A stretch of 64,000 nucleotides of DNA from Gammaproteobacteria bacterium (GTDB taxonomy: Bacteria > Pseudomonadota > Gammaproteobacteria > SZUA-140). This document shows positions 52,505 to 60,098 of the stretch, piece by piece (the first letter of the stretch is position 1; every line of letters starts with the position of its first letter). The stretch lies in assembly GCA_016218365.1 (NCBI GenBank), contig JACREF010000010.1, positions 1 through 64,000 on the forward strand. Direction: 5' to 3'. Under the pieces are notes generated by a model. That model saw only the letters and a list, made by a program, of their open reading frames with translations, was not told where the DNA came from and did no database searches. Both the position numbers and the translations under genes were made by a program.

Positions 52505-53068
52505 ATGGATACCCCCCGTTTTATTGCCAGTCTCGGCGGCACAACGCTGCTGGCCTTGTATGTAAGCACGGCCGCGGCCGAGCTGCACCTGATCTCCTCG
52601 GATATTGATGCGGCCTTGACACTGCGCACCTCTGTCAGCGAAAACACCCGGGCAACATCAGACATCATTCACCGCATCAGTCTTCCAGAGCTTCCTGATG
52701 CAGTCAAACGTGAACCACCCCGTAACAACAGTGGTAATCGAGATCACACGTCGCGCAACAGCAGCGCGCGTCGTGATGGCGATCCGGGGGGGCATGCCCC
52801 CGACAAACACTCTGATCACGGCCAGTCCGTACGCCGACTGGCTAATGATCTCGACGGCACCCGCGACAAGGGCGAGGAAGTGTCAAGGCTGGCCCGGGAA
52901 AAGGCACACGAAGCTCGTATCAAGGCCACTGAAGGGGCCTCATCCATCCAGGACGATAGCGCGGCAGAGATAGCAGCCCAACAAGCGATCGAAACCATCT
53001 CCACGGTCCTCCCTGAGGCACCCCATCAGGAAGTCGCCCCCGAAGCAGTAGGTACAGACCTGCATTGA
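52505..53068 (+). CDS. Charged exported protein of unknown function
   Basis: 187 residues with a signal peptide (FIASLGGTTLLALYVSTAAA, cleaved before ELHL) and a strong ribosome site (AGGAAGGAG). The mature part is highly hydrophilic: a region rich in Asn, Arg, Asp, His and Ser (DHTSRNSSARRDGD), then a helical stretch with many Glu, Lys and Arg (VSRLAREKAHEARIKATEG). It is probably partly disordered. No family recognised. It follows the sigma/anti-sigma pair by 80 bases and is followed by a terminator, so it could be the pair's target or read through with them. Function unknown. Confidence 0.72.
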   Translation: MDTPRFIASLGGTTLLALYVSTAAAELHLISSDIDAALTLRTSVSENTRATSDIIHRISLPELPDAVKREPPRNNSGNRDHTSRNSSARRDGDPGGHAPDKHSDHGQSVRRLANDLDGTRDKGEEVSRLAREKAHEARIKATEGASSIQDDSAAEIAAQQAIETISTVLPEAPHQEVAPEAVGTDLH

Positions 53069-53089
53069 GCGCCGCCTTTATCTACTATT

Positions 53090-53115
53090 AAGGCCCACGC
53101 CTCGTGGGCCTTTTT
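53090..53115 (+). terminator. Rho-independent terminator
   Basis: AAGGCCCACG pairs with CGTGGGCCTT with a short loop and is followed by TTTTTATTTA. It ends the unit with the sigma factor and the charged exported protein. Confidence 0.92.
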
Positions 53116-53138
53116 ATTTAGGGGGCAACAACCTATGC

Positions 53139-53147
53139 TGCTATACT
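53139..53147 (+). promoter_or_regulatory. Extended -10 promoter before the TPR-barrel gene
   Basis: TGCTATACT carries both the TG extension and a near-consensus -10. It lies about 30 bases before the start codon of the TPR-barrel gene and just after the preceding terminator. No clear -35. Confidence 0.6.
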
Positions 53148-53177
53148 CTTTCCAGGATCAACGACTTATTGCTGCCG

Positions 53178-54509
53178 ATGAAATGTCTGCTCTCCGCCTG
53201 CGGTCTACTCATGCTACTCAGCATTCACTCAACTGCCTGGGCCCTATCTGACGACCCTTCCGAGTCATTTAGCCGTGGCCAGCAGGCATTCGACAACGGC
53301 GACTATGCGGCAGCATTGCAGGCCTTTCAGCAGGCCAAGTCCCTGGGCATGGACAAACCTTCGTTGTATTACAATCTCGGGGCGGCCTATTATCAAACCG
53401 GGGATTACACCCGCGCCCGCGCCGCCTTCAGACACCTTACACAACACCCGCCGATGGCCGACCTTGGCCATTACAATCTGGCCCTGGTTGCAATCAAACA
53501 GGATGACCGCAACGAAGCCATCCGCCAGCTCAATCAGGTCCTGAATTCAACAAGCAATGACTCAATGCGCGTCCTTGCCAACGACCTGTTACGGCGCCTG
53601 GGGGCACCGCAGCAGCCGCCGGCCAAGATGGATGCTCCAACAACCTCACTGCTGTCGCTCAGCGCCAGCCTGGGCCTGGACGACAACGTGACATTGAGTG
53701 CTGCCGACCAGCCGTTGTCCAGCAGCCAGGCCTCGGATACCTTTCTCGACCTGACGGCCTTTGGCTCGGTCGATGCCTACAGGACATCCTCCCTCTCCGT
53801 CGCCATTGAAGGCAACGCGCTGCTGTTGCAGCACCGGGCCATGAATCCCTACGATGTTGATTATCTCCGCGGCGGGATCAATCTGGGATGGCAACCGACA
53901 GATCACCAGCGTTACCACCTTGGCGGATATGCAGCCAACACCTATCTGGGTAACAGACCCTTCTCGAGGACCCTATCTGTGGAAGGCAATGCCCACTACA
54001 CCATGGCAGGGCGTCTGCCGCTGCAACTGCATTATGAGCTCAACCAGATCAACTCACTGAACAACGCCTATTATTATCTTGAAGGGCGCCAGCAACGAGC
54101 GAGGATTCAGACTGAACTCGGCGCTGGCGATTTCACACTACAACTTGGGTTCACGCACGAGGACAATGATCTTCGTGACCTGATGACCGCCACGACATTC
54201 AGCAGCTACTCACCGCTGCGCGACACCCTTCATGCCCGCTACAGATTTCCGATCGGCACACGGTATTCGGCGACCCTCGGCATCAGCTCCCGACACAGCC
54301 TGTATCGCGATCGCAATCGGCTTGCCGATGGCAGCCTGCTGCGGCGCACCGAACAGCGCCTGAACCTGGGCGCGACGTTGACCCATCCTGTGTCACGGCA
54401 GACCCAGCTGGTCTTCGAATATGAAAACACCAGCAATACGTCAAACATCCCGGGATATACCTATCACCGCCAGCAACTGCTGAGCGGTCTGCAAATCACC
54501 TTCCCATGA
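53178..54509 (+). CDS. Outer-membrane protein with periplasmic TPRs and C-terminal beta-barrel
   Basis: About 443 residues from ATG 53178 (MKCLLSACG); a TTG at 53169 is an alternative. It has a signal peptide ending near TAWA, then about three TPRs (residues 25-130, with DNGDYAAALQAFQQAKSLG and YYNLGAAYYQTGDYTRA), and a beta-barrel of about 280 residues with Tyr- and Arg-rich strands, ending LLSGLQITFP. The plan resembles small outer-membrane exporters or modifiers with TPR-barrel structure, such as Slam-like DUF560 proteins, but I cannot assign it to one. It could act with the glycan genes just upstream or be a target of the ECF sigma factor. Confidence 0.82.
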   Translation: MKCLLSACGLLMLLSIHSTAWALSDDPSESFSRGQQAFDNGDYAAALQAFQQAKSLGMDKPSLYYNLGAAYYQTGDYTRARAAFRHLTQHPPMADLGHYNLALVAIKQDDRNEAIRQLNQVLNSTSNDSMRVLANDLLRRLGAPQQPPAKMDAPTTSLLSLSASLGLDDNVTLSAADQPLSSSQASDTFLDLTAFGSVDAYRTSSLSVAIEGNALLLQHRAMNPYDVDYLRGGINLGWQPTDHQRYHLGGYAANTYLGNRPFSRTLSVEGNAHYTMAGRLPLQLHYELNQINSLNNAYYYLEGRQQRARIQTELGAGDFTLQLGFTHEDNDLRDLMTATTFSSYSPLRDTLHARYRFPIGTRYSATLGISSRHSLYRDRNRLADGSLLRRTEQRLNLGATLTHPVSRQTQLVFEYENTSNTSNIPGYTYHRQQLLSGLQITFP

Positions 54510-54530
54510 CGGCGGAAATAACCGAGAAGA

Positions 54531-55067
54531 TCACTCGGAAACAAGCCGATTCGGCGGATTGATAACAAAAGATCGGGCGGACACCCGGCGCTGCGCCGGC
54601 AACACCAGCGGGGCGAACTCGCGCAGCACTCGGGCATATACCCCACGCTTGAACGACACGACCTCACGCATCGGTCGCCAGTAATTGACCCAACGCCAGT
54701 GATCAAACTCCGGTTGGTTGGTACTGTCAAAGCTGACGCAGGTCTCGTCACCGGTCAGCCGCAACAGAAACCAGATCTGTTTCTGGCCAATACACACCGG
54801 CTGTTGGTGATGGCGCACCATGCGACCCGGCAGCCGATACCTCAGCCAGTCCCGAGTCCTGCCGATCAGCTGCACATCACCGGCCGAAAGACCAATCTCC
54901 TCGCGCAATTCACGGAACATCGCCTGCTCCGGACTCTCCTGCTCCTGCATGCCGCCTTGTGGAAATTGCCAGGCATCCTGGCCAATGCGGCGGGCCCACA
55001 GCAACCGCGCCTGATCGTTGCACAGCACGATCCCGACATTGGCCCTGTACCCCTCACGATCAATCAT
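54531..55067 (-). CDS. rppH: RNA pyrophosphohydrolase
   Basis: Removes pyrophosphate from the 5' triphosphate end of mRNA, which starts decay. A Nudix protein of 178 residues with [15 protein letters not shown] at the start, [11 protein letters not shown] and the Nudix box continuing through ELREEIGLS. The start at 55067 is set by this family N-terminus; an upstream GTG/ATG extension is not conserved. The C-terminus is a little longer than in E. coli. It is convergent with the TPR-barrel gene. Confidence 0.95.
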   Translation of the reverse strand: MIDREGYRANVGIVLCNDQARLLWARRIGQDAWQFPQGGMQEQESPEQAMFRELREEIGLSAGDVQLIGRTRDWLRYRLPGRMVRHHQQPVCIGQKQIWFLLRLTGDETCVSFDSTNQPEFDHWRWVNYWRPMREVVSFKRGVYARVLREFAPLVLPAQRRVSARSFVINPPNRLVSE

Positions 55068-55189
55068 CTGGAAACAACCCCGCGCCAGCTGGCATACTGA
55101 AACATTCTCCCACAAAGAACATCCCGGCCGCAAATGGTCATATCAGGCAATCAGCACAATAACATCCTGAATTAAAAAAGATAAATATC

Positions 55190-55975
55190 ATGAGTCGACC
55201 CACCGTCCGTATCTTTCATCACATGGCCCGTACCGGCGGAACGCTGATTTGCAAATGCCTTGGCTCGATGCAGGGCGTCATTCTTCTCAGTGAAATCCAT
55301 CCGGCCTTCGTCCATATGTTCAACCCACTGGCCCAGGCAACCAGATGGTTCAACTTGTTCAGCGAACAACAGGCCCAAGAGTTTGCCGAGAGCACTCCCA
55401 GTTTCTCCCAGGTCATTGCGACCATCAATGAACGCTGTGATGCCAGCGATCTGAAACTTGTCATCAGGGACTGGAGTCATATCGATTTCACAGGCACCCC
55501 ATTTGTTCAAAAGCCCAGTTATCGATTCGCGCTCTGTGACGCCCTGCAGGCCAACTTCGAGATCATCAATATCTGCTCAGTCCGTCATCCAATCGATCAG
55601 TATCTGAGCCTGAATGCCCTGAACATCATGCAGGGGCATTTGAATATTGACAACTACATACATGGCTACTGGCAGTTCGCCCGCAAATGCCTCGAAACCG
55701 GCTTTATCCGCTATGAGGATTTCACTCATCAGCCTGATTCCACCTTGCAGACATTATGCACACGGCTAAGACTGGAATTCGATCCAGGATACACGCAACG
55801 CTGGCGTCAATATCAGACCATTACCGGCGATACGGTCAATACCAGCAATCGCATTGAAGAGATCCGTCCCTCAACACCTCGGGCTGTTGATCCGAGACTG
55901 CTCGACCATTGCGCCGCCAACCCCTATTATCACGAGGCGCTGCAGATGCTTGGCTACATCCACCCCAGCCAATAA
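55190..55975 (+). CDS. Sulfotransferase-like protein
   Basis: 261 residues with features of PAPS-dependent sulfotransferases: an N-terminal HHMARTGGTLICKCLG, close to the 5'-phosphosulfate loop, and ICSVRHPIDQYLSL, the 3'-phosphate-binding region with the conserved Arg and Ser. These are family-level matches; the acceptor cannot be told. The gene lies between rppH and a HAD phosphatase, two genes that are often neighbours, and its upstream DNA is AT-rich, which suggests a later insertion. Sulfation of a surface glycan made by the nearby locus is an inference. Confidence 0.72.
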   Translation: MSRPTVRIFHHMARTGGTLICKCLGSMQGVILLSEIHPAFVHMFNPLAQATRWFNLFSEQQAQEFAESTPSFSQVIATINERCDASDLKLVIRDWSHIDFTGTPFVQKPSYRFALCDALQANFEIINICSVRHPIDQYLSLNALNIMQGHLNIDNYIHGYWQFARKCLETGFIRYEDFTHQPDSTLQTLCTRLRLEFDPGYTQRWRQYQTITGDTVNTSNRIEEIRPSTPRAVDPRLLDHCAANPYYHEALQMLGYIHPSQ

Positions 55976-56013
55976 TCTCAATCCAACCTGCGAACTTAGA
56001 AGCCATCACCCGT

Positions 56014-56688
56014 ATGAATATAGCCCTGTTTGATCTCGACAACACGCTGCTCGGCGGCGACAGCGACCACCTGTGGGGTCAGTTCCTGATTGAACAGGGC
56101 GCCGTCAACCGCGAATACTATCAACGCGAGAATGACCGTTATTATTGGGAATACCAACATGGCACGCTTGATATCCGTGAATTTCTGGAGTTCTCACTGC
56201 TACCGCTTACCGAGCATGACCTGACCACACTGCACCGCTGGCGACAGCGCTATTTCACTGACAAGATCATCCCGATTATGCTGCCCAAGGCCTATGAGCT
56301 GCTCGATCGACATCGCCGGCTGGGGCATACGCTGGTGATCATCACCGCGACCAACCGTTTTGTCACTGAACCGATTGCGCAACACTTCGGGGTTGACCAC
56401 CTGCTGGCCACGGATCCTGAATTGATAGCCAACCGCTACACCGGCCGGATCGTCGACCCGCCGTGCTTCCGGGAGGGCAAGGTCAAAAAACTGGAGCTAT
56501 GGCTGAGACAAAACGGTCTGAATCTGGCATCGAGCTGGTTTTATTCGGATTCACACAACGACATCCCGCTGCTGGAGCGCGTCACCCATCCCTGTGCCGT
56601 CGATCCCGATGACACGCTGGCCCAGCATGCGTCGATGAAAGGCTGGCCGGTCATCAGCCTGCGTAACAGCGACCCATCACCACGATAA
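56014..56688 (+). CDS. HAD-IB family phosphatase (SerB/histidinol-phosphatase-like)
   Basis: 224 residues starting at ATG 56014 with the HAD nucleophile motif FDLDNTLLGGDSD, then TATNRFVTEPIAQ (motif II), the Lys in EGKVKKLELW and YSDSHNDIPLLE (motif III acidic pair). It is of the subclass with a small helical cap, like phosphoserine phosphatase. The substrate is unknown. It often accompanies rppH; here a sulfotransferase gene lies between them. It is separated from pilT by 24 bases, convergent. Confidence 0.9.
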   Translation: MNIALFDLDNTLLGGDSDHLWGQFLIEQGAVNREYYQRENDRYYWEYQHGTLDIREFLEFSLLPLTEHDLTTLHRWRQRYFTDKIIPIMLPKAYELLDRHRRLGHTLVIITATNRFVTEPIAQHFGVDHLLATDPELIANRYTGRIVDPPCFREGKVKKLELWLRQNGLNLASSWFYSDSHNDIPLLERVTHPCAVDPDDTLAQHASMKGWPVISLRNSDPSPR

Positions 56689-56712
56689 CAAACGCCTTAT
56701 CAGCGCTGACGC

Positions 56713-57750
56713 CTACTGAAAACTGTCCTTGTTCGCGGCCTTGGTGCGGGCATCTTCCTTGGAGATGATGCCCTTGGCCACCATGGCCAGCAGGTTCTGA
56801 TCCAGCGTCTGCATACCAACCGCCTGACCGGTCTGGATCGCCGAGTACATCTGCGGGATCTTGTTCTCGCGGATCAGGTTGCGGATCGCCGGGGTGCCGA
56901 TCATGATCTCGTGTGCCGCAACGCGGCCGCCGCCCTTCTTCTTCAGCAGCGTTTGTGAGATCACGGCGCGCAATGACTCTGACAACATCGAACGCACCAT
57001 CTCCTTCTCCGCGGCCGGAAACACGTCGATGATACGGTCGATGGTCTTGGCAGCCGAACTGGTGTGCAAGGTGCCAAACACCAGATGGCCGGTCTCGGCC
57101 GCGCTCAATGCCAGACCGATGGTCTCCGGATCACGCATTTCACCGACCAGCACGACATCCGGGTCTTCGCGCAAGGCCGAGCGTAGCGCTGAGGCGAAAC
57201 TGAGTGTATCACGGTGGATCTCGCGCTGGTTGATCAGGCATTTCTTGCTCTTGTGCACGAATTCGATCGGATCTTCCAGCGTCAGGATATGGCCATATTC
57301 AGTATCGTTCTTGTAATCGATCATCGCCGCCAGGGTCGTCGACTTGCCGGAACCGGTCGGTCCGGTGACCAGCACGATGCCGCGGGGCTGATCAGAGATC
57401 TGTTTGAAGATCTCCGGTGCATTGAGCTGCTCCAGCGTCAGGATCTCGGATGGAATGGTACGAAACACCGCGCCCATGCCGCGGTTCTGCATAAAGGCAT
57501 TGACGCGGAAGCGGGCCAGGCCCGGGATCTCGAACGAAAAGTCGCTGTCGAACTTTTCTTCGAACTCCTTGCGCTGCTTGTCGTTCATGATGTCGTAGAC
57601 CATCGCCTGCACCGACTTGTGATCCAGCGCCGGGACATTGATACGCCGCATGTCGCCGTCGACACGGATCATCGGCGGCAACCCTGCTGACAGATGAGTA
57701 TCCGATGCCTTGTTCTTGACACCAAAGGCCAGCAATTCTGCGATATCCAT
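56713..57750 (-). CDS. pilT: Type IV pilus retraction ATPase PilT
   Basis: Hexameric ATPase that drives pilus retraction and twitching. Of 345 residues: MDIAELLAFGVKNKASDTHLSAGLPP at the start, Walker A GPTGSGKST, the Asp box TLEDPIEFVH, Walker B DPDVVLVGEMRDPETI, and His box GHLVFGTLHTSSA. Length is standard. No pilU follows on this strand; the next gene is divergent yggS, the usual proteobacterial arrangement. It shows the organism makes type IV pili. Confidence 0.97.
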   Translation of the reverse strand: MDIAELLAFGVKNKASDTHLSAGLPPMIRVDGDMRRINVPALDHKSVQAMVYDIMNDKQRKEFEEKFDSDFSFEIPGLARFRVNAFMQNRGMGAVFRTIPSEILTLEQLNAPEIFKQISDQPRGIVLVTGPTGSGKSTTLAAMIDYKNDTEYGHILTLEDPIEFVHKSKKCLINQREIHRDTLSFASALRSALREDPDVVLVGEMRDPETIGLALSAAETGHLVFGTLHTSSAAKTIDRIIDVFPAAEKEMVRSMLSESLRAVISQTLLKKKGGGRVAAHEIMIGTPAIRNLIRENKIPQMYSAIQTGQAVGMQTLDQNLLAMVAKGIISKEDARTKAANKDSFQ

Positions 57751-57888
57751 ACATATTCTCCCTGCTGTTTCGGACCGCTAACATCCGAAAAAACAACCTG
57801 TTGCAATCTGTTCCAATCTAGCGGCACAGGCAGCTTTACTCTTTAACAAGCAGATGCAGTATTGGTCACTGCAGCATAGAATACGCTG

Positions 57889-58590
57889 ATGCAGCACACA
57901 GTCGATGGACAGCCACTCTCGGTTCGGCTACAAAATGTACAAAACCGGATCCGGACGGCTGAAATATTGTATGGCCGGATCGCAGGATCGGTACAGTTGC
58001 TGGCAATCAGCAAGACAGTGCCGGTACCGCTGATACGGGAGATCGCAGCTTACGGACAGCGGCGATTTGGCGAGAGCTATGTCCAGGAGGCCCTGCCAAA
58101 GATCACAGACCTGCATGACTTGAGGCTGGAATGGCATTTCGTCGGCCCCTTGCAGTCGAACAAGACCCGCGCCGTGGCCAATCATTTCGACTGGGTGCAC
58201 AGCGTCTCCACCGCCAAGGTCGCCCGGCGGCTGCATGAACAACGCCCGGCCGGCCTGCCACCGCTGAATATCTGCCTGCAGGTCAACATTAGTCACGAGG
58301 CCAGCAAATCCGGGGCCGATGCCGCAGATCTGCTGGCGCTGGCCCAGCTGGTTACCGGACTCGAACATCTGAAGCTACGCGGCCTGATGGCCATCCCGGA
58401 ACCTGACGCAGACCCGATTGGTCAAAGAGAACGTTTCAGGGCGGTGCATGATCTTTACCAGATGCTGCAGGCGGCAGGCTTTGCGCTCGATACCCTGTCG
58501 ATGGGCATGTCCGGTGATCTCGAGGCCGCGATCGCCGAGGGCTCGACACTGGTCCGTATCGGCACGGCCCTGTTTGGCGAACGGTCGTAG
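57889..58590 (+). CDS. yggS: YggS family PLP-binding protein (PLP homeostasis)
   Basis: 233 residues binding pyridoxal phosphate but with no known catalysis; influences PLP and amino-acid levels. LLAISKTVPVPLIREI carries the PLP lysine; FGESYVQEALPK, EWHFVGPLQSNKTR and SMGMSGDLEAAIAEGSTLVRIGTALFG are characteristic. A TAGAAT hexamer ends 6 bases before the ATG, so the main transcript may be nearly leaderless. It opens the yggS-proC-yggT run and is divergent from pilT. Confidence 0.94.
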   Translation: MQHTVDGQPLSVRLQNVQNRIRTAEILYGRIAGSVQLLAISKTVPVPLIREIAAYGQRRFGESYVQEALPKITDLHDLRLEWHFVGPLQSNKTRAVANHFDWVHSVSTAKVARRLHEQRPAGLPPLNICLQVNISHEASKSGADAADLLALAQLVTGLEHLKLRGLMAIPEPDADPIGQRERFRAVHDLYQMLQAAGFALDTLSMGMSGDLEAAIAEGSTLVRIGTALFGERS

Positions 58591-58680
58591 CGGGACACCC
58601 GCTTAATTCGCGCTAAATGCGCAAACTATTGATTTCATGATAAACTGGCTCCATTGCATCCAATATTGGCACCTGACGAG

Positions 58681-59514
58681 ATGAACCATCCATCCATCTC
58701 CTTCATCGGCGGCGGCAATATGGCGCGCTGCCTGATCGGCGGCCTGCTCCGCGACGGCTACCCCGCGTCCGCCCTCCATGTCGCCGACCCCAATGAGGAC
58801 ACCTGCACATCGCTGCGGGACGACCTTGGCATCACCGCCAGCACTGACAATTCGGCCGCAGCCGGCCGCGCCGACGTGGTGGTGCTCGCCGTCAAGCCAC
58901 AGGTCATGGCAGAGGTCGCGCGCGGCATCGCTGCCACACTGCAGCAACGCAGACCGCTGATCATCTCGGTCGCCGCAGGTATCCGCATTGCAGCACTCGA
59001 GCGCTGGCTGGGTCAGGGGCTGCCGATCGTACGCGCCATGCCCAATACCCCGGCACTGGTCGGCGCCGGGGCCTCGGCACTGTATGCCAACCACCGGGTC
59101 TCCGACGGCCAGCGCAGCCAGGCCGAATCGATCCTGCGCGCCTCGGGGATCGTGTTATGGCTGGATGACGAGCGCCTGATGGATGCCGTCACAGCGCTGT
59201 CCGGCAGCGGCCCGGCCTATTTCTTCCTGGTCATCGAGGCACTGGAGGCGGCCGGCCGCCGCCTCGGTCTGCCGGCCGCGACCGCACGGTTGCTGACACT
59301 GCAGACTGCCTTTGGCGCTGCCAAGATGGCGCTGGAGAGCACCCTCGACAGCACTGAACTGCGCCGCCGCGTCACCTCACCCGGCGGCACCACCGAGCGC
59401 GCCATAGATGTTCTGGAACAGCACGAGATTCACGCACTGTTTGATGAGGCCCTGCAGGCAGCCTGCCGCCGCTCGGCAGAGCTGGCCGAAACCCTGGGAC
59501 AACATCATGACTAA
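58681..59514 (+). CDS. proC: Pyrroline-5-carboxylate reductase
   Basis: Last step of proline synthesis, reducing pyrroline-5-carboxylate with NADPH. 277 residues: SFIGGGNMARCLIGGLL (dinucleotide fold), VVVLAVKPQVM, MPNTPALVGAGASALYAN and TALSGSGPAYFFLVIEAL, then VTSPGGTTERAI. Start ATG 58681; TTG 58654 is not supported. Its stop overlaps yggT. Confidence 0.96.
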   Translation: MNHPSISFIGGGNMARCLIGGLLRDGYPASALHVADPNEDTCTSLRDDLGITASTDNSAAAGRADVVVLAVKPQVMAEVARGIAATLQQRRPLIISVAAGIRIAALERWLGQGLPIVRAMPNTPALVGAGASALYANHRVSDGQRSQAESILRASGIVLWLDDERLMDAVTALSGSGPAYFFLVIEALEAAGRRLGLPAATARLLTLQTAFGAAKMALESTLDSTELRRRVTSPGGTTERAIDVLEQHEIHALFDEALQAACRRSAELAETLGQHHD

Positions 59515-60085
59515 CGGTTACCTGAGCAATGCGGCGCTGTATCTGGTCGAGGCCATCTCCGGCTTGTACATGATGCTGGTGCTGTTACGCTTTCTGTTGC
59601 AGAAGGCCCGCGCCAGCTTTCATAACCCGTTCAGCCAGTTCATCGTCAAGGTCACCAACCCGCCGCTGAAACCGTTGCGGCGCGTTATCCCGGGCTGGGG
59701 CGGCGTCGACCTGGCTGCGCTGGTGCTGCTGTTCGCGTTGCAGATGGCAACGCTGGCGCTGATCTATCTGATCCTCGGCCAGACCTTCAATCTGGCCGGG
59801 ATGGGTGTGCTGGCCGTGGCCGAATTGCTGAACCTGACCCTGACCACCTACCTGATCACCGTGATCGCCCAGGCCATCCTCAGCTGGGTCGGACCGGGCG
59901 GGCCCAACCCGCTGTCCGGCCTGCTGTACAGCCTGAACGAACCGTTGCTGCGCCCGGTACGTCGACTGCTTCCATTGATCTCCGGCATCGATCTGTCGCC
60001 ATTGGTAGTGCTGATCATCATCCAGCTGCTGAAGATCCTGGCGGTCGCACCGCTGGCCGATCTGGGTAGGGCGCTGGGACATTGA
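59507..60085 (+). CDS. yggT: YggT family membrane protein
   Basis: 192 residues with two halves, each having two membrane helices and a short amphipathic link, as in the YggT family: NPFSQFIVKVTNPPLKPLRRVIPG in part, and its counterpart NEPLLRPVRRLLPLISGIDLSP. Linked to osmotic tolerance and cell division in different species, with no fixed biochemical role. The ATG lies 8 bases inside proC. It would normally be followed by yggU; here a large gene intervenes. Confidence 0.93.
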   Translation: MTNGYLSNAALYLVEAISGLYMMLVLLRFLLQKARASFHNPFSQFIVKVTNPPLKPLRRVIPGWGGVDLAALVLLFALQMATLALIYLILGQTFNLAGMGVLAVAELLNLTLTTYLITVIAQAILSWVGPGGPNPLSGLLYSLNEPLLRPVRRLLPLISGIDLSPLVVLIIIQLLKILAVAPLADLGRALGH

Positions 60086-60098
60086 TGGTGATGATGCC

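Noticed and set aside
36245-54509. A cellulose or poly-GlcNAc synthase operon, suggested by the TPR-barrel proteins
   Set aside because: No BcsA, PgaC or c-di-GMP-binding gene is present, so a specific polymer cannot be claimed.
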